DNA of 64,000 nucleotides. Source: Micromonospora rubida (GTDB lineage Bacteria; Actinomycetota; Actinomycetes; Mycobacteriales; Micromonosporaceae). The stretch's first letter is position 1, and the number at the start of each line of letters is the position of its first letter. The stretch covers positions 1,058,707 to 1,122,706 of the forward strand of contig NZ_JAAALO010000002.1 in assembly GCF_009908295.1 (NCBI RefSeq), written 5' to 3'. The notes beneath the pieces are model-generated. The model was not told the origin of the DNA. It ran no database searches and saw only the letters and a program-made list of their open reading frames with translations. This document shows, one piece after another, positions 8,458 to 16,658 of the stretch. A program made the position numbers and the translations under genes.

Positions 8458-9063
8458 GTGACCGCCGCATCGACCCGTGTCCCTCAGCAGGAACGCAGCC
8501 GCGCAACCCAGGCCCGGCTGCTGGAGGCGACCGTCGAGTGTCTCGTCGAGCACGGCTGGTCGGGCACGACCACCACCGTGGTGGCGGCTCGGGCGGGCGT
8601 TTCCCGGGGCGCCCAGCTGCACCACTACCCCACCAAGGCCGCCCTGGTCACCGCCGCCGTCACGCACCTCGCCGAGCGCCGGGCGCAGGAGCTGCGCATC
8701 GAGGCCGAGGCGCTGCCCGCCGGGCCGCAGCGGCTCGACCGGGTGATCGACCTGCTCGGCGCGGCGTTCACCGGGCCGCTCTTCGTCGCCGCGCTCGAAC
8801 TGTGGGTCGCCGCCCGCACCGACGCCGAACTGCGCGGCGCTTTGGTCCCGCTGGAGACGCAGGTGGGCCGGGAGATGCACCGACTGACCGTCGCGCTGCT
8901 CGGCGTCGACGAACGCCGTCCCGGCGTCCGGGAGGCCGTGCAGGCAACCCTCGACCTGCTGCGCGGGCTCGGGGTGGCCAACCTGCTCACCGACGACTCG
9001 GCCCGCCGCGCCGCCCTGCTCGCCACCTGGAAACGCCAACTCGCCACCCTGCTCACCCCCTGA
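8458..9063 (+). CDS. TetR-family transcriptional regulator
   Basis: A 201-residue regulator. The N-terminal HTH (about 15-60) shows the TetR pattern: RLLEATVECLVEHGWSGTTT, VAARAGVSRGAQLHHY, PTKAALVTAA. The rest is an all-helical ligand-binding domain. GTG 8458 follows a candidate operator and has no Shine-Dalgarno sequence, consistent with a leaderless transcript. It is the first gene of a co-directional run ending with an acyl-CoA dehydrogenase, so an acyl-CoA or terpenoid intermediate is a likely inducer by analogy with similar regulators. Confidence 0.9.
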   Translation: MTAASTRVPQQERSRATQARLLEATVECLVEHGWSGTTTTVVAARAGVSRGAQLHHYPTKAALVTAAVTHLAERRAQELRIEAEALPAGPQRLDRVIDLLGAAFTGPLFVAALELWVAARTDAELRGALVPLETQVGREMHRLTVALLGVDERRPGVREAVQATLDLLRGLGVANLLTDDSARRAALLATWKRQLATLLTP

Positions 9064-9169
9064 CCGACCCAACCCGACCGCCACGCCCCAACCACCACAC
9101 CCCAACCGCCACACCCCAACCGCCACGCCCTAACCAGCACGCCCTGGCCCGACCCGCCCTGGAGGCTCC

Positions 9170-10000
9170 ATGGTCGACCGCACGGACCTGCTCACGGACC
9201 TGCTCACGGACCTGACCGACGAGTCCGGTGAGCTGGACGCCCTGGTCGGCCCCCTGCCGTCGGGCGACTGGGCGCGGCCGACCCCGGCACCCGGCTGGAC
9301 GATCGCCCACCAGGTCGCCCACCTGGCCTGGACCGACCACGTCGCCCTGCTAGCCGCCACCGACCCCGGGGCGTTCTTCGCCTCGGTCACCTCGGCACCC
9401 GACCCGACCCGGTTGGTCGACGACGGCGCGGAGCAGTTCCTCGCCCCGCCGGCCGAGCTGCTGGCCCGCTGGCGGGCGGGCCGCGCCGCGCTGGTCGAGG
9501 CCCTCGCCGCCGTCCCGGCCGGGGAGAAACTTCCCTGGTACGGCACCCGAATGTCGGCCACCTCGATGGCCACCGCCCGGATCATGGAGACCTGGGCGCA
9601 CGGCGAGGACGTGGCCGACACGCTCGGCGTCACCCGGGCCCCGACCGCCCGGCTCCGGCACGTCGCGCACCTCGGCTTCCGTACCCTCGGGCACGGCTTC
9701 GCGGCCCACGGCCGTGCGGTGCCGACGGCGCCGGTGCGGCTGGAACTCGCCGCTCCGGGCGGCGACACCTGGGCCCATGGCCCGGCGGACGCCGCCGACC
9801 GGGTCACCGGGCCGGCGCGCGACTTCTGCCTGCTGGTCACCCAGCGCCGGCACCGCGCCGACCTGACCCTGGTCGCCGCCGGGCCGGTCGCCGACGAGTG
9901 GCTCGACGTAGCGCAGGCGTTCGCCGGGCCACCGGGCGCGGGCCGCGAGCCACTGGCCGAGCGAGCCGAGCGGGCCAGGGCCGCCGGGGCGACCGCGTGA
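9170..10000 (+). CDS. TIGR03084-family protein (DinB/maleylpyruvate isomerase-like fold)
   Basis: A 276-residue protein with an N-terminal DinB-like four-helix region containing WTIAHQVAHLAWTDH and a later METWAHGEDVADTLG, whose His/Asp residues fit the metal-binding set of the maleylpyruvate isomerase/mycothiol-dependent superfamily. The family is recurrently found beside AtuA-like and acyl-CoA carboxylase genes, as here. Its reaction is not established. The first codons contain a 12-bp tandem repeat (gacctgctcacg twice). The TGA stop overlaps the next gene's GTG (9997-10000). Confidence 0.82.
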   Translation: MVDRTDLLTDLLTDLTDESGELDALVGPLPSGDWARPTPAPGWTIAHQVAHLAWTDHVALLAATDPGAFFASVTSAPDPTRLVDDGAEQFLAPPAELLARWRAGRAALVEALAAVPAGEKLPWYGTRMSATSMATARIMETWAHGEDVADTLGVTRAPTARLRHVAHLGFRTLGHGFAAHGRAVPTAPVRLELAAPGGDTWAHGPADAADRVTGPARDFCLLVTQRRHRADLTLVAAGPVADEWLDVAQAFAGPPGAGREPLAERAERARAAGATA

Positions 10001-11673
10001 CCGCGCCGCTGCGGGTCGGCAACGCGTCCGGCTTCTACGGTGACCGGTCCACCGCCTGGCGGGAGATGCTCGACGGCGGCGAGCTGGACGTGCTGACCGG
10101 CGACTACCTGGCCGAGCTGACCATGCTGATCCTCGGTCGGGACCGGCTGCGCGACCCCGGCCTCGGGTACGCGAAGACGTTCCTGCGCCAGCTGGAGGGC
10201 TGCCTCGGCACCGCGTTGGAGCGCGGGGTGCGGATCGTGACCAACGCCGGCGGGTTGAACCCGGCCGGGTTGGCCGCCGCGATCGGGTCGCTCGCCGACC
10301 GGCTCGGCCTCACCGCCCGGATCGGGTACGTAGAGGGCGACGCCCTGGCCCGACCGGACGCGCTCACCGCGAACGCGTACCTGGGTGCGTTCGGGATCGC
10401 CGCCTGCCTCGACGCCGGAGCGGACGTGGTGGTCACCGGTCGGGTCACCGACGCGTCCCTGGCGGTGGGGCCGGCGATCGCCCGGTTCGGCTGGGGGCGC
10501 GGCGACCTCGACGCGCTGGCCGGGGCGACCGTGGCCGGGCACCTGATCGAGTGCGGGGCGCAGGTCACCGGCGGCAACTTCAGCTTCTTCACCGAACTGC
10601 CGGACGGGGGCCGCCGCCCCGGCTTCCCGATCGCGGAGATCCACCCGGACGGCTCGTCGGTGCTCACCAAGCACTCCGGCACGGGCGGCGCGGTCACCGT
10701 GGAGACGGTCACCGCCCAGCTCCTGTACGAGGTGGGCGGCCCCGACTACCTGGGCCCGGACGTGGTGACCCGGCTGGACACCGTCGAGCTGATCGCGGAC
10801 GGCCCGGACCGGGTCCGGGTCACCGGGGCCCGGGGCACGCCCCCGCCGGACACCCTGAAGGTCGGGGTGAACAACCTCGGCGGGTTCCGCAACTCGATGA
10901 CGTTCGTCCTGTGCGGGCTGGACATCCCGGCCAAGGCCGCCCTGGTGCGTGGGCAGGTCGAGGCGGCCGTCGGCACGGACGGGCTGGAGTTCGTCCTGGC
11001 CCGTACCGACCACCCGGACGTGGGCGACACGGAGGCGGCGAGCGCGCTGCTGCACGTACACCTGCGGAACGGCGACAAGGGGCGGGCCGGGCGGGCGTTC
11101 TCGGCCGCCGCGGTGGAGCTGGCGCTGGCCTCCTACCCGGGCTGCACGCTGACCACGCTGCCCGGCGACGCCACCCCGTACGGGGTGTTCACCGCCGACG
11201 CGGTGCCGCAGGGCTCAGTCGAGCACGTCGCCGTCCTCCCGTCCGGCGAGCGGGTCCCGATCGCTCCCCCGCCGGCCACCCGCGCGCCGGCCCCGTCCGC
11301 GTCGCAGCCTCCGCAGGCAGGCGGGCCTGCCGCCCGCCCCGCCCGGCGGGGTGCGCTGGGCGAGTTGGTGGGGGCGCGCTCGGGCGACAAGGGCGGCGAC
11401 GCGAACCTGGGCGTCTGGGCGCGTACCGACGTGACCTGGGCGTGGCTGCGCGGCTGGCTGACCGTCGAGCGGCTGGCCGAGCTGCTGCCGGAGACGGCCG
11501 CGCTGACCGTCGAGCGGTACGAGCTGCCGAACCTGCGGGCGGTCAACTTCGTGCTCCGGGGGCTGCTGGGGCAGGGGGTGGCCGCCTCCACCCGGTTCGA
11601 CCCGCAGGCCAAGGCGCTCGGCGAGCTGCTCCGCTCCCGCGTCGTCGACCTGCCGGCGGAACCGAGATCATGA
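9997..11673 (+). CDS. AtuA-family protein (acyclic terpene utilisation)
   Basis: A 558-residue protein starting at a GTG that overlaps the previous stop. The large N-terminal AtuA domain contains VRIVTNAGGLNP, DAGADVVVTGRVTDASL and HLIECGAQVTGGNFS; a C-terminal ferredoxin-like module (about 455-555, GARSGDKGGDANLGVWAR) joins through a Pro/Ala-rich linker. In Pseudomonas, AtuA acts in the citronellol/geraniol pathway with geranyl-CoA carboxylase; the neighbouring carboxylase subunits here reproduce that association. The actual substrate may be a terpenoid or another branched 3-methylalkenoyl-CoA. Confidence 0.86.
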   Translation: MTAPLRVGNASGFYGDRSTAWREMLDGGELDVLTGDYLAELTMLILGRDRLRDPGLGYAKTFLRQLEGCLGTALERGVRIVTNAGGLNPAGLAAAIGSLADRLGLTARIGYVEGDALARPDALTANAYLGAFGIAACLDAGADVVVTGRVTDASLAVGPAIARFGWGRGDLDALAGATVAGHLIECGAQVTGGNFSFFTELPDGGRRPGFPIAEIHPDGSSVLTKHSGTGGAVTVETVTAQLLYEVGGPDYLGPDVVTRLDTVELIADGPDRVRVTGARGTPPPDTLKVGVNNLGGFRNSMTFVLCGLDIPAKAALVRGQVEAAVGTDGLEFVLARTDHPDVGDTEAASALLHVHLRNGDKGRAGRAFSAAAVELALASYPGCTLTTLPGDATPYGVFTADAVPQGSVEHVAVLPSGERVPIAPPPATRAPAPSASQPPQAGGPAARPARRGALGELVGARSGDKGGDANLGVWARTDVTWAWLRGWLTVERLAELLPETAALTVERYELPNLRAVNFVLRGLLGQGVAASTRFDPQAKALGELLRSRVVDLPAEPRS

Positions 11674-11701
11674 ACGAGATCATCGCGAAGGGCATGGGCC
11701 T

Positions 11702-13303
11702 GTGACCACACTGGACAGCGCGCTCGACCCGTCCTCGCCGGCCTGTGCCGCCAACCGGGAGGCGCTGCTGGAACGCCTCGCGGAGCTGGACGCGGCCCTC
11801 GATCGGGCCCGCGCGGGCGGCGGCGAGAAGTACGTGACCCGGCACCACAGGCGGGGCAAGCTGCTCCCCCGGGAGCGGATCGAGCTGCTGCTCGACCCGG
11901 ACAGCCCGTTCCTGGAGCTGTCGACGGTCGCCGCGTACGGGACGGACTTCCCGGTCGGGGCCAGCGTGGTGACCGGCATCGGGGTGGTCGAGGGCGTGGA
12001 GTGCCTGATCGTCGCCAACGACCCGACGGTACGGGGCGGCGCGGTGAACCCGTGGTCGCTCGCGAAGACCCGGCGGGCCGGCGAGATCGCCCTGACCAAC
12101 CGGCTCCCGATGATCAACCTGGTGGAGAGTGCCGGGGCGGACCTGCCCACCCAGGCGGAGATCTTCATCCCGGGTGGCCGGGTGTTCCGCGACCTGACCC
12201 GGCTCTCGGCCGAGCGGATCCCCACGGTCAGCGTGGTCTTCGGCAACGCCACGGCCGGCGGCGCGTACGTGCCGGGGATGTCCGACCACGTGATCATGAT
12301 CCGGGACCGGTCGCAGGTCTACCTGGCCGGGCCGCCCCTGGTAAGGATGGCCACCGGCGAGGTCACCGACGACGAGTCCCTCGGCGGCGCGGCCATGCAC
12401 GCGTCGAGGTCCGGCCTGGCGGACTTCCTCGCCGAGGACGAGCGGGACGGCATCCGGCTGGCGAGGCAGTGCGTCCGCCGGCTCAACTGGCGCAAGCAGG
12501 GCCCGCCGCCGCGCAACCCGGTCCCGCAGCCCCCGAAGTACGACCCGGAGGAGCTGCTCGGCATCGCCAGCGCCGACCTGAAGGTGCCGTTCGACCCGCG
12601 CGAGGTCCTCGCACGGGTGCTGGACGGCAGCGAGTTCGACGAGTTCAAGCCCGCGTACGGGACGGCGCTGGTCACCGGGTGGGGCGAGCTGCACGGGTAC
12701 CCGGTCGGCGTGCTGGCCAACGCCCGGGGCGTGCTGTTCAGCGAGGAGGCGCAGAAGGCGGCCCAGTTCATCCAGCTCGCCAACGCCTCCGACACCCCGC
12801 TGGTCTTCCTCCAGAACACCACCGGCTACATGGTCGGCACGGAGTACGAGCAGCGCGGCATCATCAAGCACGGCGCACTGATGATCAACGCGGTGTCGAA
12901 CTCGAAGGTCCCCCACCTGACGGTCAACCTCGGGGCGTCGTACGGGGCCGGCAACTACGGCATGTGCGGGCGGGCGTACGAGCCACGGTTCCTGTTCACC
13001 TGGCCGAACGCCAAGTCGGCGGTGATGGGGCCGGCGCAGTTGGCCGGGGTGCTGTCGATCGTGGCCCGGCAGGCCGCCGCCGCCCGGGGGAACGAGTACG
13101 ACGAGGACTCCGACGCCGCGATGCGGATGATGGTCGAGCAGCAGATCGAGTCCCAGTCCGGGGCGCTCTTCCTCTCCGGCCGGCTCTACGACGACGGGGT
13201 GATCGACCCCCGGGACACCCGTACCGTCCTCGGGCTGTGCCTGTCGGCGATCCACAACGGACCGGTGAGGGGCGCCGACGGCTTCGGCGTCTTCCGGATG
13301 TAG
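11702..13303 (+). CDS. Acyl-CoA carboxylase, carboxyltransferase (beta) subunit
   Basis: A 533-residue carboxyltransferase with the two crotonase-like halves expected: NPWSLAKTRRAGEIALTNRL ... GNATAGGAYVPGMSDH in the N-half and LFSEEAQKAAQFIQL ... NTTGYMVGTEYEQRG, GASYGAGNYGMCGRAY in the C-half. The GNYGM/AYEPRF pattern and length match methylcrotonyl- and geranyl-CoA carboxylase beta subunits more than propionyl-CoA ones. It starts at GTG 11702, 28 bp after the AtuA gene; the spacer could encode an 11-residue peptide ending at this start, probably coincidental. It partners with the biotin subunit downstream. Confidence 0.9.
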   Translation: MTTLDSALDPSSPACAANREALLERLAELDAALDRARAGGGEKYVTRHHRRGKLLPRERIELLLDPDSPFLELSTVAAYGTDFPVGASVVTGIGVVEGVECLIVANDPTVRGGAVNPWSLAKTRRAGEIALTNRLPMINLVESAGADLPTQAEIFIPGGRVFRDLTRLSAERIPTVSVVFGNATAGGAYVPGMSDHVIMIRDRSQVYLAGPPLVRMATGEVTDDESLGGAAMHASRSGLADFLAEDERDGIRLARQCVRRLNWRKQGPPPRNPVPQPPKYDPEELLGIASADLKVPFDPREVLARVLDGSEFDEFKPAYGTALVTGWGELHGYPVGVLANARGVLFSEEAQKAAQFIQLANASDTPLVFLQNTTGYMVGTEYEQRGIIKHGALMINAVSNSKVPHLTVNLGASYGAGNYGMCGRAYEPRFLFTWPNAKSAVMGPAQLAGVLSIVARQAAAARGNEYDEDSDAAMRMMVEQQIESQSGALFLSGRLYDDGVIDPRDTRTVLGLCLSAIHNGPVRGADGFGVFRM

Positions 13304-13316
13304 GGGGCTGCCACTC

Positions 13317-15308
13317 ATGATCACCCGACTTCTCGTGGCCAACCGGGGCGAGATCGCCCGGCGGGTCCTCGCCACCTGCCGGATGCTGGGCGTCGAGACG
13401 GTCGCCGTGCACTCCGACGCCGACGCGGACGCGCCGTTCGTCGCCGAGGCCGACCAGGCCGTACGCCTGCCGGGGAACACCCCCGCCGAGACGTACCTGC
13501 GGATCGAGGAGATCCTCGACGCGGCCCGGAAGGCCGGCGCGGACGCCGTGCACCCGGGCTACGGCTTCCTCGCCGAGAACGCCGAGTTCGCGGCGGCGGT
13601 GACCGACGCGGGCCTGACCTGGGTCGGCCCGCCGGCCAAGGCGATCGCCGCGATGGGCGACAAGATGGCCGCGAAGGCGCTGCTCGCCGACGCGGGCGTG
13701 CCGATGCTGCCGACCTGGACCGACGCCGACGAGATCACCGACTTCCCGGTGTTGGTGAAGGCGTCCGCCGGGGGCGGCGGCCGGGGCATGCGGATCGTCC
13801 GGGAGGCCGCCGGCCTGGCCGAGGCGGTGGCCTCCGCGCGGCGCGAGGCGGCCGGGGCGTTCGGCGACGGCACGGTCTTCGTCGAGCGGTACGTCGAGCG
13901 GGGCCGGCACGTCGAGGTGCAGGTCTTCGGCGACACCCACGGCACGGTGCTGGCCCTCGGCGAGCGGGACTGCTCGATCCAGCGCCGGCACCAGAAGATC
14001 GTCGAGGAGGCCCCGGCCGTCCTGCCGGACGGGGTGCGGGAGCGGCTGCACGCCGCAGCGGTCGCGGCCGGCCGGGCGGTCGGCTACGTCGGCGCGGGGA
14101 CGGTCGAGTTCCTGCTCGCGCCCGACGGGGCGTTCTTCTTCCTGGAGATGAACACCCGCCTCCAGGTGGAGCACCCGGTCACCGAGGCGGTCACGGGGCT
14201 GGACCTGGTCCGGCTGCAACTGCTGGTCGCCGAGGGCGAGCCGCTGCCGCTGACGGCCACCCCGCCGGCCACCGGCCACGCGATCGAGGTGCGACTCTGC
14301 GCCGAGGACCCGGGCCCGGGCTTCCGGCCCGCCACCGGCACCCTGCACCGCTTCGCGGTCCCCGGCGTGGTGGGCGAGTTCACCCCGACCCGCGGGCTGC
14401 GCCTCGACTCGGGCGTGGTCGACGGCTCGACGGTCGGCGTGCACTACGACTCGATGCTGGCGAAGCTGGTCGCCTGGGCCCCGACCCGCGCGGAGGCGGC
14501 CCGCCTACTGGCCGGCGCGCTGGCCCGGGCCGAGCTGCACGGGGTGACCACCAACCGGGACCTGCTGGTACGGGTGCTCCGCAGCCCCGAGTTCCACGCC
14601 GCCGAGGTCGACACGGGCTTCCTGGACCGGCACGACGAGGTATTCGCCCCGCTGTTGCCGCCCGACGGGGTGCCCCTCGCGGCCCTAGCCGCCGCGCTCG
14701 CCTCGGCGGCGGCCCGCCGATCGGCGGCCACCGTGCTCGCCGGCCTCCCCTCGGGCTGGCGCAACGTGCCCGCCTTCCCGCAGGTCGCCCGCTACGCCGG
14801 CCAGCACGGGGAGATCGAGGTCCGGTACCGGCTGGACCGCGCGGGCACGCTCGCCGAGTGGTCGACCCATCCGGCGGCCGGGGACGGCTCCGGCGACGAC
14901 GCGCCGGCCGTCGCCCTCGTCGGGGCCACCCACGACCGGGTGACGCTCGACGTCGACGGGGTCCGACGGGCTTTCCGCGTACACCGGGTGGGGTCGGCGG
15001 TCTTCGTGGACGGCCCGGACGGGGCGGCGAGCCTGGCCGAGCTGCCGCGCTTCCCGCTGCCCACCGTGGAGCTGGCCGCCGGTTCGCTGCTCGCGCCGCT
15101 GCCCGGCGCGGTGGCCCGGGTGCATGTCGAGGTCGGTCAGCGGGTCGCCGCCGGTGACCTGCTGCTGACCTTGGAGGCGATGAAGCTGGAACACCCCGTG
15201 CTCGCCCCGACCGACGGCGTGGTGGCCGAACTGCCGGTGCCGGCCGGCGGCCAGGTCGACACCGGGGCCGTGCTGGCCGTGGTCAACCCCGAGGAGGACC
15301 CCCGATGA
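13317..15308 (+). CDS. Acyl-CoA carboxylase, biotin carboxylase/biotin carrier (alpha) subunit
   Basis: A 663-residue fusion: biotin carboxylase N-domain (ANRGEIARRV), ATP-grasp (KASAGGGGRGMRIV; ERDCSIQRRHQKIVEEAP; EMNTRLQVEHPVTE), C-domain, a BT-like linker domain, and a C-terminal biotinyl domain with the lysine at about 623 in EAMKLE. The family carboxylates biotin and hands CO2 to the beta subunit. Start ATG 13317 lies 13 bp after the beta subunit, and the stop overlaps the next start (ATGA). Together they form a methylcrotonyl/geranyl-CoA-type carboxylase. Confidence 0.93.
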   Translation: MITRLLVANRGEIARRVLATCRMLGVETVAVHSDADADAPFVAEADQAVRLPGNTPAETYLRIEEILDAARKAGADAVHPGYGFLAENAEFAAAVTDAGLTWVGPPAKAIAAMGDKMAAKALLADAGVPMLPTWTDADEITDFPVLVKASAGGGGRGMRIVREAAGLAEAVASARREAAGAFGDGTVFVERYVERGRHVEVQVFGDTHGTVLALGERDCSIQRRHQKIVEEAPAVLPDGVRERLHAAAVAAGRAVGYVGAGTVEFLLAPDGAFFFLEMNTRLQVEHPVTEAVTGLDLVRLQLLVAEGEPLPLTATPPATGHAIEVRLCAEDPGPGFRPATGTLHRFAVPGVVGEFTPTRGLRLDSGVVDGSTVGVHYDSMLAKLVAWAPTRAEAARLLAGALARAELHGVTTNRDLLVRVLRSPEFHAAEVDTGFLDRHDEVFAPLLPPDGVPLAALAAALASAAARRSAATVLAGLPSGWRNVPAFPQVARYAGQHGEIEVRYRLDRAGTLAEWSTHPAAGDGSGDDAPAVALVGATHDRVTLDVDGVRRAFRVHRVGSAVFVDGPDGAASLAELPRFPLPTVELAAGSLLAPLPGAVARVHVEVGQRVAAGDLLLTLEAMKLEHPVLAPTDGVVAELPVPAGGQVDTGAVLAVVNPEEDPR

Positions 15309-16468
15309 ACTTCGACCTCACCCCCGAGCAGGACCAGCTCCGCGACGCCGTCCGGGCGCTGGGCCGCAAGTACGGCCACGGCTACTTCGTCGAGAAGGCG
15401 AAGGCCGGCGAGCACACCACCGAGCTGTGGGACGAAGCCGGCCGGCTCGGCTACCTCGGCGTCAACATCCCCACCGAGTACGGCGGCGGAGGCGGCGGCA
15501 TCACCGAGCTGGCCATCGTCTGTGAGGAACTGGCCGCCGCCGGCTGCCCGCTGCTGCTGCTCGTGGTCTCCCCCGCCATCGTCGCCACGGTGATCGCCAA
15601 GCACGGCACCGAGGACCAGCGCAAGCGCTTCCTGCCCGGCATGGCCGACGGCACCCTCAAGGTGGTCTTCGCGATCACCGAGCCGGAGGCCGGCTCGAAC
15701 TTCCACCGCCTCGGCACGGTGGCCCGCCGCGACGGCGACGACTGGCTGCTCTCGGGCCGCAAGTGCTACATCTCGGGCGTCGACGAGGCGCAGTACGTGC
15801 TGGTGGTGGCCCGCACCGAGGACGCCGCCACCGGAAAGCTCAAGCCCGCGCTCTTCGTGGTGCCGACCGACGCGCCCGGGCTGACCCGCTCCAAGCTGGA
15901 CATGGAGATCATCTCCCCGGAGAACCAGTTCCTGCTCTACCTCGACGACGTGCGGCTGCCCGCCGACGCCCTGGTCGGCGGGTCGCTGGACGCCGGCCTG
16001 CCCGCACTGTTCGCCGGCCTGAACCCGGAGCGGATCACGGTCGCCGCGATGGGCGCCGGCACCGGCCGGTACGCCATCGAGCGGGCCAGCGAGTACACGG
16101 CCACCCGCAAGGTCTGGGGCGGCCGGAGCATCGGCTCCCACCAGGGGGTGTCCCACCCGCTCGCGCACGCGGCGGTGCAGGTGGAACTGGCCCGACTGAT
16201 GATCCACAAGGCCGCGACGCTGTACGACGCGGGGCGTGACCTCGAGGCCGGGGTCGCCGGGAACATGGCCAAGTATGCGGCTGGGGAGGCTGCGGCGCTG
16301 GCGGTGGATACGGCGGTGCAGGCGTTGGGCGGGGCGGGGATGACGACGGAGTACGGGGTGGCGACGTTGTTGGGGGCGGTTCGGGCGGGGCGGATCGCCC
16401 CGGTGAGTAGGGAGATGATCCTGAACTTCGTGGCTCAGCACGTGCTGGGGCAGGACAAGTCGTACTGA
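15305..16468 (+). CDS. Acyl-CoA dehydrogenase
   Basis: A 387-residue flavoprotein with the family order: helical N-domain, FAD/substrate motif VVFAITEPEAGSNFH (about 120-134), beta-domain, helical C-domain with ALGGAGMTTEYGV. The C-terminal motif that in MCAD holds the catalytic Glu (YEG-T) reads APV-S here (RIAPVSREM). Glu242 in GLNPERI occupies the helix-G position used as base in isovaleryl- and long-chain dehydrogenases. That fits a branched or long substrate, in keeping with the operon. It is the last gene of the run, overlapping the carboxylase stop by ATGA. Confidence 0.9.
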   Translation: MNFDLTPEQDQLRDAVRALGRKYGHGYFVEKAKAGEHTTELWDEAGRLGYLGVNIPTEYGGGGGGITELAIVCEELAAAGCPLLLLVVSPAIVATVIAKHGTEDQRKRFLPGMADGTLKVVFAITEPEAGSNFHRLGTVARRDGDDWLLSGRKCYISGVDEAQYVLVVARTEDAATGKLKPALFVVPTDAPGLTRSKLDMEIISPENQFLLYLDDVRLPADALVGGSLDAGLPALFAGLNPERITVAAMGAGTGRYAIERASEYTATRKVWGGRSIGSHQGVSHPLAHAAVQVELARLMIHKAATLYDAGRDLEAGVAGNMAKYAAGEAAALAVDTAVQALGGAGMTTEYGVATLLGAVRAGRIAPVSREMILNFVAQHVLGQDKSY

Positions 16469-16658
16469 GCTGAGAGATAGCGCTGCCACTGACTAAGTCG
16501 ATAACCTTGAATGACGCGACAGGCTTTACCACACAAAAACCAACCATGCTACCTCGGCACACGCCGGGTAGGCCCACGGTTAGCAGCAAGCTTCGACCCT
16601 CGCCCGACCAGCAACCCGAGCGTAGCGTCTCTCTAACAAATAGCGGTTATACTCTTCG

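Noticed and set aside
11671..11703. An 11-codon peptide frame between the AtuA and carboxylase genes
   Set aside because: It has no ribosome site of its own and its end coincides with the carboxylase start; most likely spacer sequence.
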